Assembly (NCBI RefSeq): GCF_050262165.1
Contig: NZ_CP189844.1
Direction: 5' to 3' (one strand)
Source: Parvimonas sp015257355
GTDB lineage: Bacteria; Bacillota; Clostridia; Tissierellales; Peptoniphilaceae
Length of the DNA: 64,000 nucleotides
A program made the position numbers and the translations under genes. Every line of letters begins with the position of its first letter. The first letter of the stretch is position 1. The notes beneath the pieces are model-generated. The model worked only from the letters and a program-made list of their open reading frames with translations. It was not told the origin of the DNA and ran no database searches. Below are positions 44,058 to 52,590 of this stretch, piece after piece.

Positions 44058-45341
44058 CTATATTGTTCTTCCTACATTATCTTTAATCTTTAATTGTGCC
44101 ATTAATATGCTGATCAATGTTATTCCAATAACAATAAGGTATATTGATTTGTTTTGTTCAAAACCTAAAATACCATTTGGAATTAGTTTTGAAATCCATA
44201 AATATACTCTATCTCCAAAATAAACTCCCATCGCAAAAAATAATTGAAATATTCCCATACTTACATTTCTATCTTCTTTTTCAAAATATTGCATAGCCAT
44301 TGATATTAGACATGTATAAGCAATTCCATATCCAAAACCATTAAACATATATCCTAAAAAAGCAGGTACATATGAATCAGTTAGTATTATAATTATATAG
44401 AAAACTAAACTTGATATCAAACCTAGTACTAATGTCTTCTCTATTCCGATTTTTTTTGCAAAATAAGTTCCAGCTAGAACACTTGCAATCAATTGAGGGA
44501 AAGCAAATAAAACATCAATATATGCCAAAAGAATTGGTGGCATATTTAAAGTAACCTTAGCATAGGCAATCATATTTGCTCCGGATGTTGAAAACTTTAT
44601 AAAAGATACTAAAACCGCAATCAGACAAATATATAAGTAGCCTTTAAACTCAAAAACTTTTTTTACTTTTTCAAAACTAAATCTCTTTGCAGAATAAGAA
44701 ACATCTTTTACAAAAAAAGTTAAGATTAAAGCTACTATCGAAATTGTAGCAGAAAGCCCCCAAAGCAATTTAAAATTTTTATATGCTCCAAAAGTTGATA
44801 AATACTGTATTGGAGCTGCGATAAACTCTGCGAGAAGTGGTGCAGTAGATAAAATTGATGCTGAAATTGCAGCTTTTTCTTTTGAAAAAGTTTCTGAAAA
44901 CAACACATTAAATACCGCTAGCATTGAAGCACAAATACCCATTGCTATTGATGAAAAATAAAGAGAGTTATATCCAGGTTTTAATACAACTAAAAAAGAA
45001 GTCAATGTTAAAACAAAAAGTGCAATTTGAATAAATATTTTCTTCTTATTAAAAATATCACTCAAAATAAATATAGGCAATCTAATAAAGCAACTTATAA
45101 GTCCATATGCCGATGTTATCTGAGCTGCTAAAATAATCGAATATCCAAGTCCACCCTCTTCTATGGGACTAATAGCATAGAGTTTTCTATAAGCTCTTAC
45201 AACTGTTATTCCGCTCCAAAATAGTACAAAAAGCCAAAATATTAATTTTTGATTTCTATCTAAATCATATTTTTTTGAAATAAAAAATACGATAATAAAA
45301 GTTAAAACAATCATAAAGATTGATGAATAAAGTTTAATCAT
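44058..45341 (-). CDS. MFS transporter downstream of the ArsM-like selenoprotein
   Basis: 427 residues, 12 predicted membrane helices, with MFS-type loops (RLPIFILSDIFNKKK after helix 3). I cannot assign a subfamily. It starts 12 bases after the arsM stop and shares its transcript. It may therefore move a methylated arsenic or other product, or the methyltransferase substrate. The link is by position only; it is not an ArsB, Acr3 or ArsP type protein. Confidence 0.75.
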   Translation of the reverse strand: MIKLYSSIFMIVLTFIIVFFISKKYDLDRNQKLIFWLFVLFWSGITVVRAYRKLYAISPIEEGGLGYSIILAAQITSAYGLISCFIRLPIFILSDIFNKKKIFIQIALFVLTLTSFLVVLKPGYNSLYFSSIAMGICASMLAVFNVLFSETFSKEKAAISASILSTAPLLAEFIAAPIQYLSTFGAYKNFKLLWGLSATISIVALILTFFVKDVSYSAKRFSFEKVKKVFEFKGYLYICLIAVLVSFIKFSTSGANMIAYAKVTLNMPPILLAYIDVLFAFPQLIASVLAGTYFAKKIGIEKTLVLGLISSLVFYIIIILTDSYVPAFLGYMFNGFGYGIAYTCLISMAMQYFEKEDRNVSMGIFQLFFAMGVYFGDRVYLWISKLIPNGILGFEQNKSIYLIVIGITLISILMAQLKIKDNVGRTI

Positions 45342-45353
45342 TTTTTCTCCTAA

Positions 45354-46115
45354 TTATTTTGGCTTAAATGCTAAAATTTTTCCACGTCTAATATAATCTC
45401 TTAAATTTAACTTATGACCCCATTTTGCCAGATATTCGTCTGTCAACTCTTCTTCAATTATTGTATAAAGTTCAAAACCAACTTTTTTCAATATATTCTT
45501 TAACTTCACCGAAGTTATAGATCCAGCAACTCAAGTCGCATGAAAAATTGGTTCATCTTTTACCCAAGTTGGCAATTCATTAAATTGAACAATATCAGAA
45601 ATTGAAATTCTTCCACCAGGTTTTAGAACTCTAAAAATTTCAGAATAAACTTTCTCCTTATCTTCACATAGATTTATAACACAATTTGAAATTACACAAT
45701 CAACTGTATTACTATCTACTTTTAGGTCATCAATATCAGATACTCTAAAATCAGTATTTAAAAATCCTTTTTTACCTCTTATATATTTTGCTTTTTCAAC
45801 CATTTCATCAAGTCTATCTACACCGATTACCAAGCCTTCATCACCAACTATTTTACATGCTTTAAAAACATCCATTCCTTTGCCACAGCCTAAATCTAGA
45901 ACTGTTTCTCCAGCTTTTAAATTCGCATTTTCAATTGGGTTTCCGCATCCTAATCCAAGATTTGCACCATTTTCCAAATCCTCTAAAGTATAGCCTAAAC
46001 TTAAGGCAATTCTTTCTTCTATTTCTTTACTATCTTCTGTTTCATTTAATCTGTCATTTAAAGCAATATTTTTATACAATTCATCAATTGCTTTTTTGTT
46101 ATCACAACATTTCAT
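45354..46115 (-). CDS. arsM: ArsM-like SAM methyltransferase with in-frame UGA (selenocysteine)
   Basis: Read through one UGA (45531-45533), this is a 253-residue arsenite methyltransferase-like protein; stopping there would delete the C-terminal 58 residues. SAM motifs are LDLGCGKGMDVF, then VIGVDRLDEMVEKA. ArsM landmarks are GLGCGNP (first of the conserved thiols), SNCVINLCEDK and RISISDIVQ. The residue at the UGA (position 195, context HAT-U-VAGS) aligns with the last catalytic Cys of ArsM (usually CVAGA). A SECIS-like hairpin follows. Coding potential continues cleanly to a TAA at 45354. The ATG at 46115 (MKCCDNKK) follows GAGGAGGG by 5 bases. The family methylates As(III) by thiol chemistry, or may use another metalloid. 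Confidence 0.85.
45501..45533 (-). promoter_or_regulatory. UGA codon and bacterial SECIS-like hairpin in arsM
   Basis: The mRNA has UGA, 13 bases, then UAACUUC-GGU-GAAGUUA (45517-45501): a perfect 7-bp stem with a GGU loop whose first G is 21 bases past the UGA. A small G-containing apical loop at this distance fits bacterial SECIS rules. The stem lies inside the continuing reading frame. Confidence 0.8.
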
Positions 46116-46140
46116 AATTTCCCTCCTCAACGACTTCATT

Positions 46141-46169
46141 ATTTTACCATAAAACAAAATATTAGTCTA
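46141..46169 (-). promoter_or_regulatory. Promoter of arsM-MFS
   Basis: TAGACT (46164-46169), 17-bp spacer ending TATGG, TAAAAT (46141-46146). Confidence 0.65.
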
Positions 46170-46222
46170 TTATATAGATAACCAAAATTTCCAATTCTAT
46201 TTAATTATTTAATCATTATCCC

Positions 46223-46251
46223 TTGATTTTTTTATCAATTCCTTGTATTAT
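46223..46251 (+). promoter_or_regulatory. Promoter of the DUF1858 gene
   Basis: TTGATT (46223-46228), 17-bp spacer, TATTAT (46246-46251), 30 bases before the ATG and divergent from the arsM promoter. Confidence 0.65.
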
Positions 46252-46281
46252 ATGGGTATAAGATTATTAGGAGGTGCAGTT

Positions 46282-46473
46282 ATGAAAATAACAAAAGATA
46301 TGTTAATCGGGGACATTATTCAAATCCATCCAGATGCAATTGAAATTCTATTTAACTTCGGACTTTCTTGTGTAGGATGTCCTGCAAGTCAAATGGAGAC
46401 TCTTGAAGAAGCTACTATGGTTCATGGACTTAATTTAGATTTACTTCTTGATGTCTTAAACGAAAACGCTTAA
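46282..46473 (+). CDS. DUF1858 small redox-type protein
   Basis: 63 residues, MKITKDMLIGDIIQIHPDAIEILFNFGLSCVGCPASQMETLEEA. The GLSCVGCPAS motif with a CxxC pair is the hallmark of DUF1858 (hybrid-cluster-protein-associated disulfide domain). ATG at 46282 after AGGAGGTG; a longer TTG-started reading lies over the promoter and is not real. Alone on the plus strand and divergent from arsM. Confidence 0.85.
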   Translation: MKITKDMLIGDIIQIHPDAIEILFNFGLSCVGCPASQMETLEEATMVHGLNLDLLLDVLNENA

Positions 46474-46484
46474 GTTTAAAATTC

Positions 46485-46512
46485 CTCACCTTTCACAATA
46501 GTGCTTGGTGAG
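46485..46512 (+). repeat. Hairpin related to the intergenic repeat family, doubtful copy
   Basis: CTCACC-TTT-CAC-AATA-GTG-CTT-GGTGAG forms a stem with symmetric internal loop, followed by a terminator, as in the other copies. The sequence CACCTTTCAC matches, but the inner GATGC hairpin is gone. Confidence 0.4.
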
Positions 46513-46521
46513 TAATACATA

Positions 46522-46553
46522 AAAAAATCGCGAGTTATAACTCGCGATTTTTT
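46522..46553. terminator. Bidirectional terminator between DUF1858 and pepD
   Basis: AAAAATCGCGAGTT/AACTCGCGATTTTT hairpin with A and T runs. Confidence 0.9.
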
Positions 46554-46557
46554 ACTA

Positions 46558-47973
46558 TTAAAGATTTTCTAATAATTCTCTTACAAATTCAAAAGTTCTT
46601 TGTGTTGAAGGAATATTTAATCTTTCAACAGGGCTATGAACATCTTTCATTGTAGGTCCTATTGAGATCATTTCCATATCTGGGAATGTATCAACAAAAA
46701 CAGCTGGCTCTAAAGCAGCATGAACAACTTCAACTTTCATTTCTTTTCCTGTTAAATTCTTATAAACTTCTAATGCAGTATCTCTCAATTTTGAAACTTT
46801 TGCAAATTCCCAAGGTTTATAATAATCTTCTAATGTATATTCTACACCATTTTCTTCATAAACTTTTTTTACAATATTTGTATATTCTTCAAAAGTTTTA
46901 GGATTTGAGCTTCTTAATGAAAGTGTAAATCTAACGAAATTTCCATCAAATTTAATCATAGCAAAGTTATCAGAACATTCAACAATTGAAGGATATTCTT
47001 CCATCATTGAATATACTCCATGAGGAATATTTCTAATTACATTTTCAATTTTTTCTTGACATCCTTGACATAAAACTTCTTTTACATTTTCAACTTTTTC
47101 TATAGATACTCTCATATCCTTATCAAGTGGATATTCACTTATTAATTTTGAAAAATCAATTTTAAATTCATCTGCATCACTTGTGAAAACAACTTTTGCA
47201 TCTCTTGGAATTGCATTATGTTTTGTTCCGCCTTCAATACTAACTAATCTATATTCAGCGATTTCTTTAACTAAATCCATTGCTCTTAAAGCAAATTTTA
47301 AAGAATTTCCTCTTTGTTGATGAATTTCCATTCCAGAGTGACCACCAAGCATATTGTTTACTGATAGAATAAAAGTATTTTTCTTATTATTTTCTTCGAA
47401 TTTAACCTTTAAAGTTCCCATAACATTATGTCCACCTGAACAACCTGATAAAAGAACTCCTTCTTCCTCAGCATCAATATTTAAAAGTTTTCTTCCGTTT
47501 AATAATTCTCTTTTTACAGCTCTAGCTCCTGCCATTGTTCTTTCTTCATCTGTAGTTACAAGTAGTTCTAATGCAGGGTGTTTAGCTTCTTTATCTTCCA
47601 AAATTGCAAGTCCCATAGCAACAGCAATACCATCATCGGCTCCAAGAGTTGTTCCTTTAGTTTTAACCCAATCTCCGTCAACAATTACAGGAATAGGATC
47701 AACTAAGAAATCATGTTCTACCCTATCAGCTTTTTCAGCAACCATATCCATATGTCCTTGAATTACAACTGGTTCATGATCTTCATAACCTTTATATGCA
47801 GGTTTTCTAATAACAATATTATTACTTTCATCTTGGATTGTTTCTAATCCTAATGATTTTCCAACACTGTATAAATAATCACTTACAGCTTGTTCATTTC
47901 CTGATTCTCTTGGAATTTTAGTAAGTTCTTCAAAATAATGAAAAACTCTTTCAGGCTTTAAATTTTCTAACAT
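46558..47973 (-). CDS. pepD: Aminoacyl-histidine dipeptidase (M20)
   Basis: 471 residues. Zinc-dependent cytosolic dipeptidase of the PepD type: VVIQGHMDMVAEK (metal His and Asp, ~68-80), LGADDGIAVAMGLAI, TTDEERTMAGA (catalytic Glu) and NAIPRDA. Splits Xaa-His and other dipeptides. It is third in glyS-grx-pepD, so peptide breakdown would be induced with GlyRS when glycyl-tRNA is uncharged. Confidence 0.92.
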   Translation of the reverse strand: MLENLKPERVFHYFEELTKIPRESGNEQAVSDYLYSVGKSLGLETIQDESNNIVIRKPAYKGYEDHEPVVIQGHMDMVAEKADRVEHDFLVDPIPVIVDGDWVKTKGTTLGADDGIAVAMGLAILEDKEAKHPALELLVTTDEERTMAGARAVKRELLNGRKLLNIDAEEEGVLLSGCSGGHNVMGTLKVKFEENNKKNTFILSVNNMLGGHSGMEIHQQRGNSLKFALRAMDLVKEIAEYRLVSIEGGTKHNAIPRDAKVVFTSDADEFKIDFSKLISEYPLDKDMRVSIEKVENVKEVLCQGCQEKIENVIRNIPHGVYSMMEEYPSIVECSDNFAMIKFDGNFVRFTLSLRSSNPKTFEEYTNIVKKVYEENGVEYTLEDYYKPWEFAKVSKLRDTALEVYKNLTGKEMKVEVVHAALEPAVFVDTFPDMEMISIGPTMKDVHSPVERLNIPSTQRTFEFVRELLENL

Positions 47974-47982
47974 AAATACCTC

Positions 47983-48249
47983 CTATTTAAAATATTCATC
48001 AAATTCTTCAATACTAAAGATTATTTTTTCTCCATCATTTACAACCATTGCTGGTATTCCGATAGATCCATTTTCCTTAACAAAATCAAATGCAGGATCT
48101 TCTCTAAACTTTAAGAATTTCTTTAGATTTGCTAAATTTTCAGTAATATCTAAATACAAATACTTAACTTCTCTCTCATCAAGAGCCTTTTTCATAACAA
48201 TACAATCAGGACACATACTTGATCCAAAAACAACTTTTTTACTAACCAT
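47983..48249 (-). CDS. Glutaredoxin-like thiol protein
   Basis: 88 residues, single thioredoxin fold. GSSMCPDCIVMKKAL provides a CxxC (Cys13, Cys16) and SIGIPAMVV the cis-Pro loop. A small cytosolic dithiol oxidoreductase of glutaredoxin/NrdH type, but the partner system is unknown. Both Cys are encoded by TGT/TGC; no Sec here. Lies between glyS and pepD with 9-base gaps on each side. Confidence 0.85.
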   Translation of the reverse strand: MVSKKVVFGSSMCPDCIVMKKALDEREVKYLYLDITENLANLKKFLKFREDPAFDFVKENGSIGIPAMVVNDGEKIIFSIEEFDEYFK

Positions 48250-48258
48250 AATTACCTC

Positions 48259-49650
48259 CTAAAATTCTAAAGATTTTTCAATGAAATCTTTTAATTCTGA
48301 AATCTTAATTCTTTCTTGTTCCATTGTATCTCTAAATCTTACAGTTACACATTCATCTTCCAAAGTATCAAAATCAACAGTTATACAGAAAGGAGTTCCG
48401 ACTTCATCTTGTCTTCTATATCTCTTTCCTATACTTCCAGAAACATCTGTATCTATCATAAAATATTTTGAAAGTTCATCATAAATTTCATCAGATTTAT
48501 CTGATAATTTTTTTGTAAGTGGTAAAATTGCAGCCTTAAATGGAGCTAGGGCAGGATGTAGTCTTAATACAGTTCTAACATCACCTTCTCCTATTTCTTC
48601 TTCATCATAAGCATTACATAAGAAAGCTAAAGCAACTCTGTCTGCTCCAAGTGAAGGTTCAATACAATATGGAATATATTTTTCATTTGTAACAGGGTCT
48701 ATATATCTTAAATCTTCACCAGATACTTCAATATGTCTTGATAAATCATAATCTGTTCTATCTGCAATTCCCCAAAGTTCTCCCCAACCAAATGGGAATA
48801 AGAATTCTATATCACAAGTAGCCTTACTGTAAAAACTTAATTCTTCTTGTTCATGATCTCTAAGTCTTAGAGTTTCTTCATTCATTCCTAAAGATAATAA
48901 CCAATTGAAAGAGTAGTTTTTCCAGTAGTTATACCATTCTAAATCTTCTCCCGGTTTGCAGAAAAATTCTAATTCCATTTGTTCAAATTCACGAGTTCTA
49001 AAAGTAAAATTACCAGGTGTAATTTCATTTCTAAAAGATTTACCAACTTGTGCGATACCAAAAGGAATTTTCTTTCTTGAAGTTCTAGCAATATTTTTAA
49101 AATTGACAAAAATACCTTGTGCAGTTTCAGGTCTTAAATAAATTTCAGATTTACTATCTTCAGTAACTCCTTGAAAAGTTTTAAACATAAGATTGAATCT
49201 TCTAATAGGAGTAAAATTTTGCTTTTTACAGTTTGGACAACAAATATTTTTTTCCTTAATCAATTCTTCAACTTTTTCATTTTCCCATCCGTCAACATTT
49301 ATATCACCAAGATTATTTTCAAAATAAAAATCTTCAATAAGCTTATCAGCTCTAAAACGAGATTTACATTCTTTACAGTCAATAAGAGGATCACTAAAAC
49401 TTCCTACATGACCAGATGCAACCCAAACTTCTGGATTCATCAAGATTGCACTATCAAGACCAACATTATATTTAGATTGTTGAACAAATTTTTTCCACCA
49501 AGCTTTTTTAACGTTATTTTTAAATTCAACACCTAAAGGACCATAATCCCAAGTATTTGCTAGTCCACCATAAATTTCTGACCCTGGATAAATTATTCCC
49601 CTACTTTTACATAAAGAAACAATTTTTTCCATACTTTTTTCTGACTTCAT
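48259..49650 (-). CDS. glyS: Glycyl-tRNA synthetase (alpha-dimer type)
   Basis: 463 residues, the dimeric class II GlyRS found in many Firmicutes and in eukaryotes, not the bacterial alpha2-beta2 form. GSEIYGGLANTWDYGPLGVEFKNN opens the catalytic core. RPETAQGIFVNF (motif 2 region), IGKSFRNEITPG-like VGKSFRNEITPGNF and EPSLGADRVALAFL (motif 3) are present. CKECKSRF and CCPNCKK give zinc-binding Cys pairs. A T-box leader precedes it. Confidence 0.95.
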   Translation of the reverse strand: MKSEKSMEKIVSLCKSRGIIYPGSEIYGGLANTWDYGPLGVEFKNNVKKAWWKKFVQQSKYNVGLDSAILMNPEVWVASGHVGSFSDPLIDCKECKSRFRADKLIEDFYFENNLGDINVDGWENEKVEELIKEKNICCPNCKKQNFTPIRRFNLMFKTFQGVTEDSKSEIYLRPETAQGIFVNFKNIARTSRKKIPFGIAQVGKSFRNEITPGNFTFRTREFEQMELEFFCKPGEDLEWYNYWKNYSFNWLLSLGMNEETLRLRDHEQEELSFYSKATCDIEFLFPFGWGELWGIADRTDYDLSRHIEVSGEDLRYIDPVTNEKYIPYCIEPSLGADRVALAFLCNAYDEEEIGEGDVRTVLRLHPALAPFKAAILPLTKKLSDKSDEIYDELSKYFMIDTDVSGSIGKRYRRQDEVGTPFCITVDFDTLEDECVTVRFRDTMEQERIKISELKDFIEKSLEF

Positions 49651-49675
49651 AATATCCTCCTATATTTTTACAATA

Positions 49676-49853
49676 AAAAAGGTCATATCGTAAGGGACGA
49701 TATGACCGTGGTTCCACCCTAATTATGTTAAAAAACATCACTCTAAAATTTAATTACTCCCGATATCCCCATAATACAAAAATATAATTTTTCACCAAAC
49801 AATTACTCTCTAAAAATTTCATATTATTTTTTATCGTTCAACGTAAATATTAA
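49676..49853 (-). ncRNA. T-box leader of glyS-grx-pepD
   Basis: Minus-strand leader with the T-box core AGGGTGGAACCACGG (49720-49706), then a 12-bp terminator hairpin GGTCATATCGTC/GACGATATGACC (49681-49707) and a T run. Upstream are AGAGAGTAATTG, TTGGTGAAA and GGGGATATCGGGAG, which look like stem I with a GGA (Gly) specifier. Uncharged tRNA-Gly would stabilise the antiterminator and switch the operon on. The specifier assignment is inference. Confidence 0.9.
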
Positions 49854-49860
49854 TGAATTT

Positions 49861-49889
49861 ATTCTAACATATTTGCCTTTTAAAATCAA
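49861..49889 (-). promoter_or_regulatory. Promoter of the glyS T-box operon
   Basis: TTGATT (49884-49889), 17-bp spacer, TAGAAT (49861-49866), immediately after the stop of the upstream gene. Confidence 0.75.
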
Positions 49890-52355
49890 CTAGTAAACTA
49901 TTACTCTCATTCCAACAAATGAATTATTGAAAATATATCCCATTGATCCAGGACTTACATTTACACAACCATGTGAGCCACCCCATCTATAGAATCTATT
50001 ATTTGAGAAAGCTGAACGTGGTTGCCAATTTGCATCATGAATTCCATAACTTCCATGGAATGGCATCCAGTAACTAACCCTAGAAGCATATCCTGGCCCT
50101 CTTAAAATTCTAGAAGTTTCTCTTGATTGAACACTGAAATTTCCAGTTACAGTAGGAGTTGAAGGTTTACCACCAACAATACCAATTTTTGAAATAATTT
50201 GACCATTTCTAACAAGCCATAATGTTTGGTCGCTTAAACTTACAACTATAAAATTTCCATTTACATGACAGCTTCTACCTGAACCTTTTACTCTCCAGAT
50301 TCCATTTTGAACATACCAATTAGAATCAGCTAATTCAGTTTCAACTCCATCAATATAAGAAGTTCCATCATGCCATCCATTAGCATATTTTCCACTTATA
50401 AAGTATCTATTTCCATTACCATCTGTTGCATATCCAGTATATTTGTAACCATCTCTAAAGTAATACCATGCACTTCCGTCATCATACCAACCACTTGCTG
50501 GATATTTACTTCCATCATAATATTGTCCGCTTATATAAGTATTTCCGTTTGACTCTAAACCTTCTTTATATAGTTTATTATCATATCTTCCATTAGCATA
50601 TTTACCATTTATGAAATATCTTCTACCATTTCCATCAGTTGCAAAACCTGTAACTTTCTTACCATTTAAGAAAAAGTACCAAGCTGTTCCATCATCATAC
50701 CAGCCATTACCGATTTTTCCATAACCATAATATACTCCATTTATATAAGCATTAGCATATTTACCATTTAAGAATTGCATTTCTCCATTTCCATCTTTAG
50801 CTTTTCCAGTAAATTTATTTCCATCTCTAAAGAAATACCACGCACTTCCGTCATCATGCCATCCATTTGCAGGAACTTTATTTTCATCATAGTAAATATT
50901 ATTTACATAAGTCTTGCCTTTAGAGTCTAATCCGTCTTTGTATAAATTTCCATTATATTTTCCATTAGCATATTTACCATTAACAAAAAATCTAATGCCA
51001 TTACCATCTATACCAATTCCACTATATTTATATCCATCTTTAAAGTAATACCATGCACTTCCATCATCATGCCATGCATTAGCAATTTTACCATGTCCAT
51101 AGTAAACACCGCCTATATAAGCATTAGCATATTTACCATTAATGAATTGCATTTCTCCGTTACCATCTTTTGCTTTTCCAGTAAATTTGTAACCATCTTT
51201 AAAGTAATACCATGCACTTCCGTCATCATACCAACCAGTAGCTGGTTTGCTATTTTCATCGTAAAAAATGCCTTTTGCATATACTTTTCCTTTTGAAACT
51301 ACACCATCTTTATATAGTTTTCCTTCATATATCCCATTAGCATATTTACCATTATCAAATAATCTCTTACCGTTGCCATCTACTCCATTACCAGTAAATT
51401 TTTTACCATTTATAAAGAAGTACCATGCAGTTCCATCATCATGCCATCCATTAGCAATTTTACCATATCCATAGTAAGTACCGCCTATATAAGCGTTAGC
51501 GTATTTACCATTTATGAATTGCATTTCCCCGTTACCATCTTTTGCTTTTCCGGTAAATTTATTTCCATCCTTAAAGAAATACCAAGCACTTCCATCATCA
51601 TACCAACCTGTAACAACTTTTCCATCTTTATAGAAAGAGTTATTTACATATCCATTTGCATATTTTCCATTAACAAAATACACTTCGCCATTTCCATCTT
51701 TGGCTTTTCCAGTATGTTTTTTTCCGTTCTTGAAATAATACCATGCACTTCCATCATCATACCATCCGTTAGCTGGCTTACTATTTTCATCATAGAAAAT
51801 ATCATTAGCATAAACTTTACCTTTTGACTCTACACCATCTTTAAAAAGTTTACCTTCATATATTCCATTAGCATATTTACCATTAGCAAAATATCTTCTT
51901 CCATTACCATCTTTTGCATAACCTATGTGTCTTTTACCATTTTGGAAGAAATGCCATTCAGCTCCATCTTTAAACCACCAATTAGCGACTTTACCTTCAT
52001 AATAGTAAATATCTCCAACATAACCATTTGCATATTTACCATTTACGAAGTACATTTCACCATTAGCATCTTTTCCTTTCCCAGTATGTTTTATACCTTC
52101 TCTAAAGTAATACCAAGCAGTTCCATTATTAAACCAACCGGTAGCAAATTTTCCTTCATAATAATATTTACCTTCAAATTCTCCAGTAAATTTTTTTCCT
52201 TTTTGGTAAAAATATCTTTCATTACCTTCTTGTTTCCAACCACTAAATTCATCAGCAAAAACTATTTTTTTGTCTGAATACTTATTTACAACTAAAACAT
52301 TTGCAAAAAGTAGTGAGAAAACTAGAATACTTCTTGAAAAAACTCGCTTTTTCAT
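49890..52355 (-). CDS. Secreted wall-repeat protein with C-terminal YkuD L,D-transpeptidase
   Basis: 821 residues. Signal peptide (about 1-31), then about eleven repeats of 35-55 residues built around GWYDDGSAWYYFKDG, GKAKDGNGEM and NGKYANGY (roughly 40-690). They resemble choline/glucan-binding-type wall repeats. The C-terminus (about 700-821) is a YkuD domain: SLSDQTLWLVRNGQIISKIGIV and RWGGSHGCVNVSPG with the catalytic His and Cys (SHGCVN). The predicted role is a wall-attached enzyme making 3-3 cross-links or linking proteins to peptidoglycan. It has its own promoter; the glyS promoter starts right after its stop. Confidence 0.9.
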   Translation of the reverse strand: MKKRVFSRSILVFSLLFANVLVVNKYSDKKIVFADEFSGWKQEGNERYFYQKGKKFTGEFEGKYYYEGKFATGWFNNGTAWYYFREGIKHTGKGKDANGEMYFVNGKYANGYVGDIYYYEGKVANWWFKDGAEWHFFQNGKRHIGYAKDGNGRRYFANGKYANGIYEGKLFKDGVESKGKVYANDIFYDENSKPANGWYDDGSAWYYFKNGKKHTGKAKDGNGEVYFVNGKYANGYVNNSFYKDGKVVTGWYDDGSAWYFFKDGNKFTGKAKDGNGEMQFINGKYANAYIGGTYYGYGKIANGWHDDGTAWYFFINGKKFTGNGVDGNGKRLFDNGKYANGIYEGKLYKDGVVSKGKVYAKGIFYDENSKPATGWYDDGSAWYYFKDGYKFTGKAKDGNGEMQFINGKYANAYIGGVYYGHGKIANAWHDDGSAWYYFKDGYKYSGIGIDGNGIRFFVNGKYANGKYNGNLYKDGLDSKGKTYVNNIYYDENKVPANGWHDDGSAWYFFRDGNKFTGKAKDGNGEMQFLNGKYANAYINGVYYGYGKIGNGWYDDGTAWYFFLNGKKVTGFATDGNGRRYFINGKYANGRYDNKLYKEGLESNGNTYISGQYYDGSKYPASGWYDDGSAWYYFRDGYKYTGYATDGNGNRYFISGKYANGWHDGTSYIDGVETELADSNWYVQNGIWRVKGSGRSCHVNGNFIVVSLSDQTLWLVRNGQIISKIGIVGGKPSTPTVTGNFSVQSRETSRILRGPGYASRVSYWMPFHGSYGIHDANWQPRSAFSNNRFYRWGGSHGCVNVSPGSMGYIFNNSFVGMRVIVY

Positions 52356-52485
52356 AATTCCTCCTAAACATAAAAATAAAAATCAATATATAAAATCATA
52401 ACTAATTTACCCAAAAATTATATTTAATAAATAGTTAAATAAAACAATTTTTATCTAATATAATAGTATAAATCGCTCATAATAT

Positions 52486-52514
52486 AGTATATAAAATTTT
52501 CGGACAAAAGTCAA
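52486..52514 (-). promoter_or_regulatory. Promoter of the YkuD repeat protein
   Basis: TTGACT (52509-52514), 17-bp spacer, TATACT (52486-52491), leaving a 130-base AT-rich leader. Confidence 0.75.
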
Positions 52515-52550
52515 TCGAATGCGAACGTTTACTTTCGAAAAATTGCAACA

Positions 52551-52586
52551 AAAAACTGTTATAAATAAATATCTATAACAGTTTTT
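52551..52586 (-). terminator. Terminator after yitT
   Basis: AAAAACTGTTATA/TATAACAGTTTTT hairpin. Confidence 0.8.
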
Positions 52587-52590
52587 TAAA

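Noticed and set aside
47354..47761. 135-codon plus-strand frame opposite pepD
   Set aside because: Antisense to a well-conserved M20 domain, no ribosome binding site or promoter.
50370..52277. Several plus-strand frames opposite the YkuD repeat gene
   Set aside because: Periodic mirror images of the repeats of the real minus-strand gene; no start signals.
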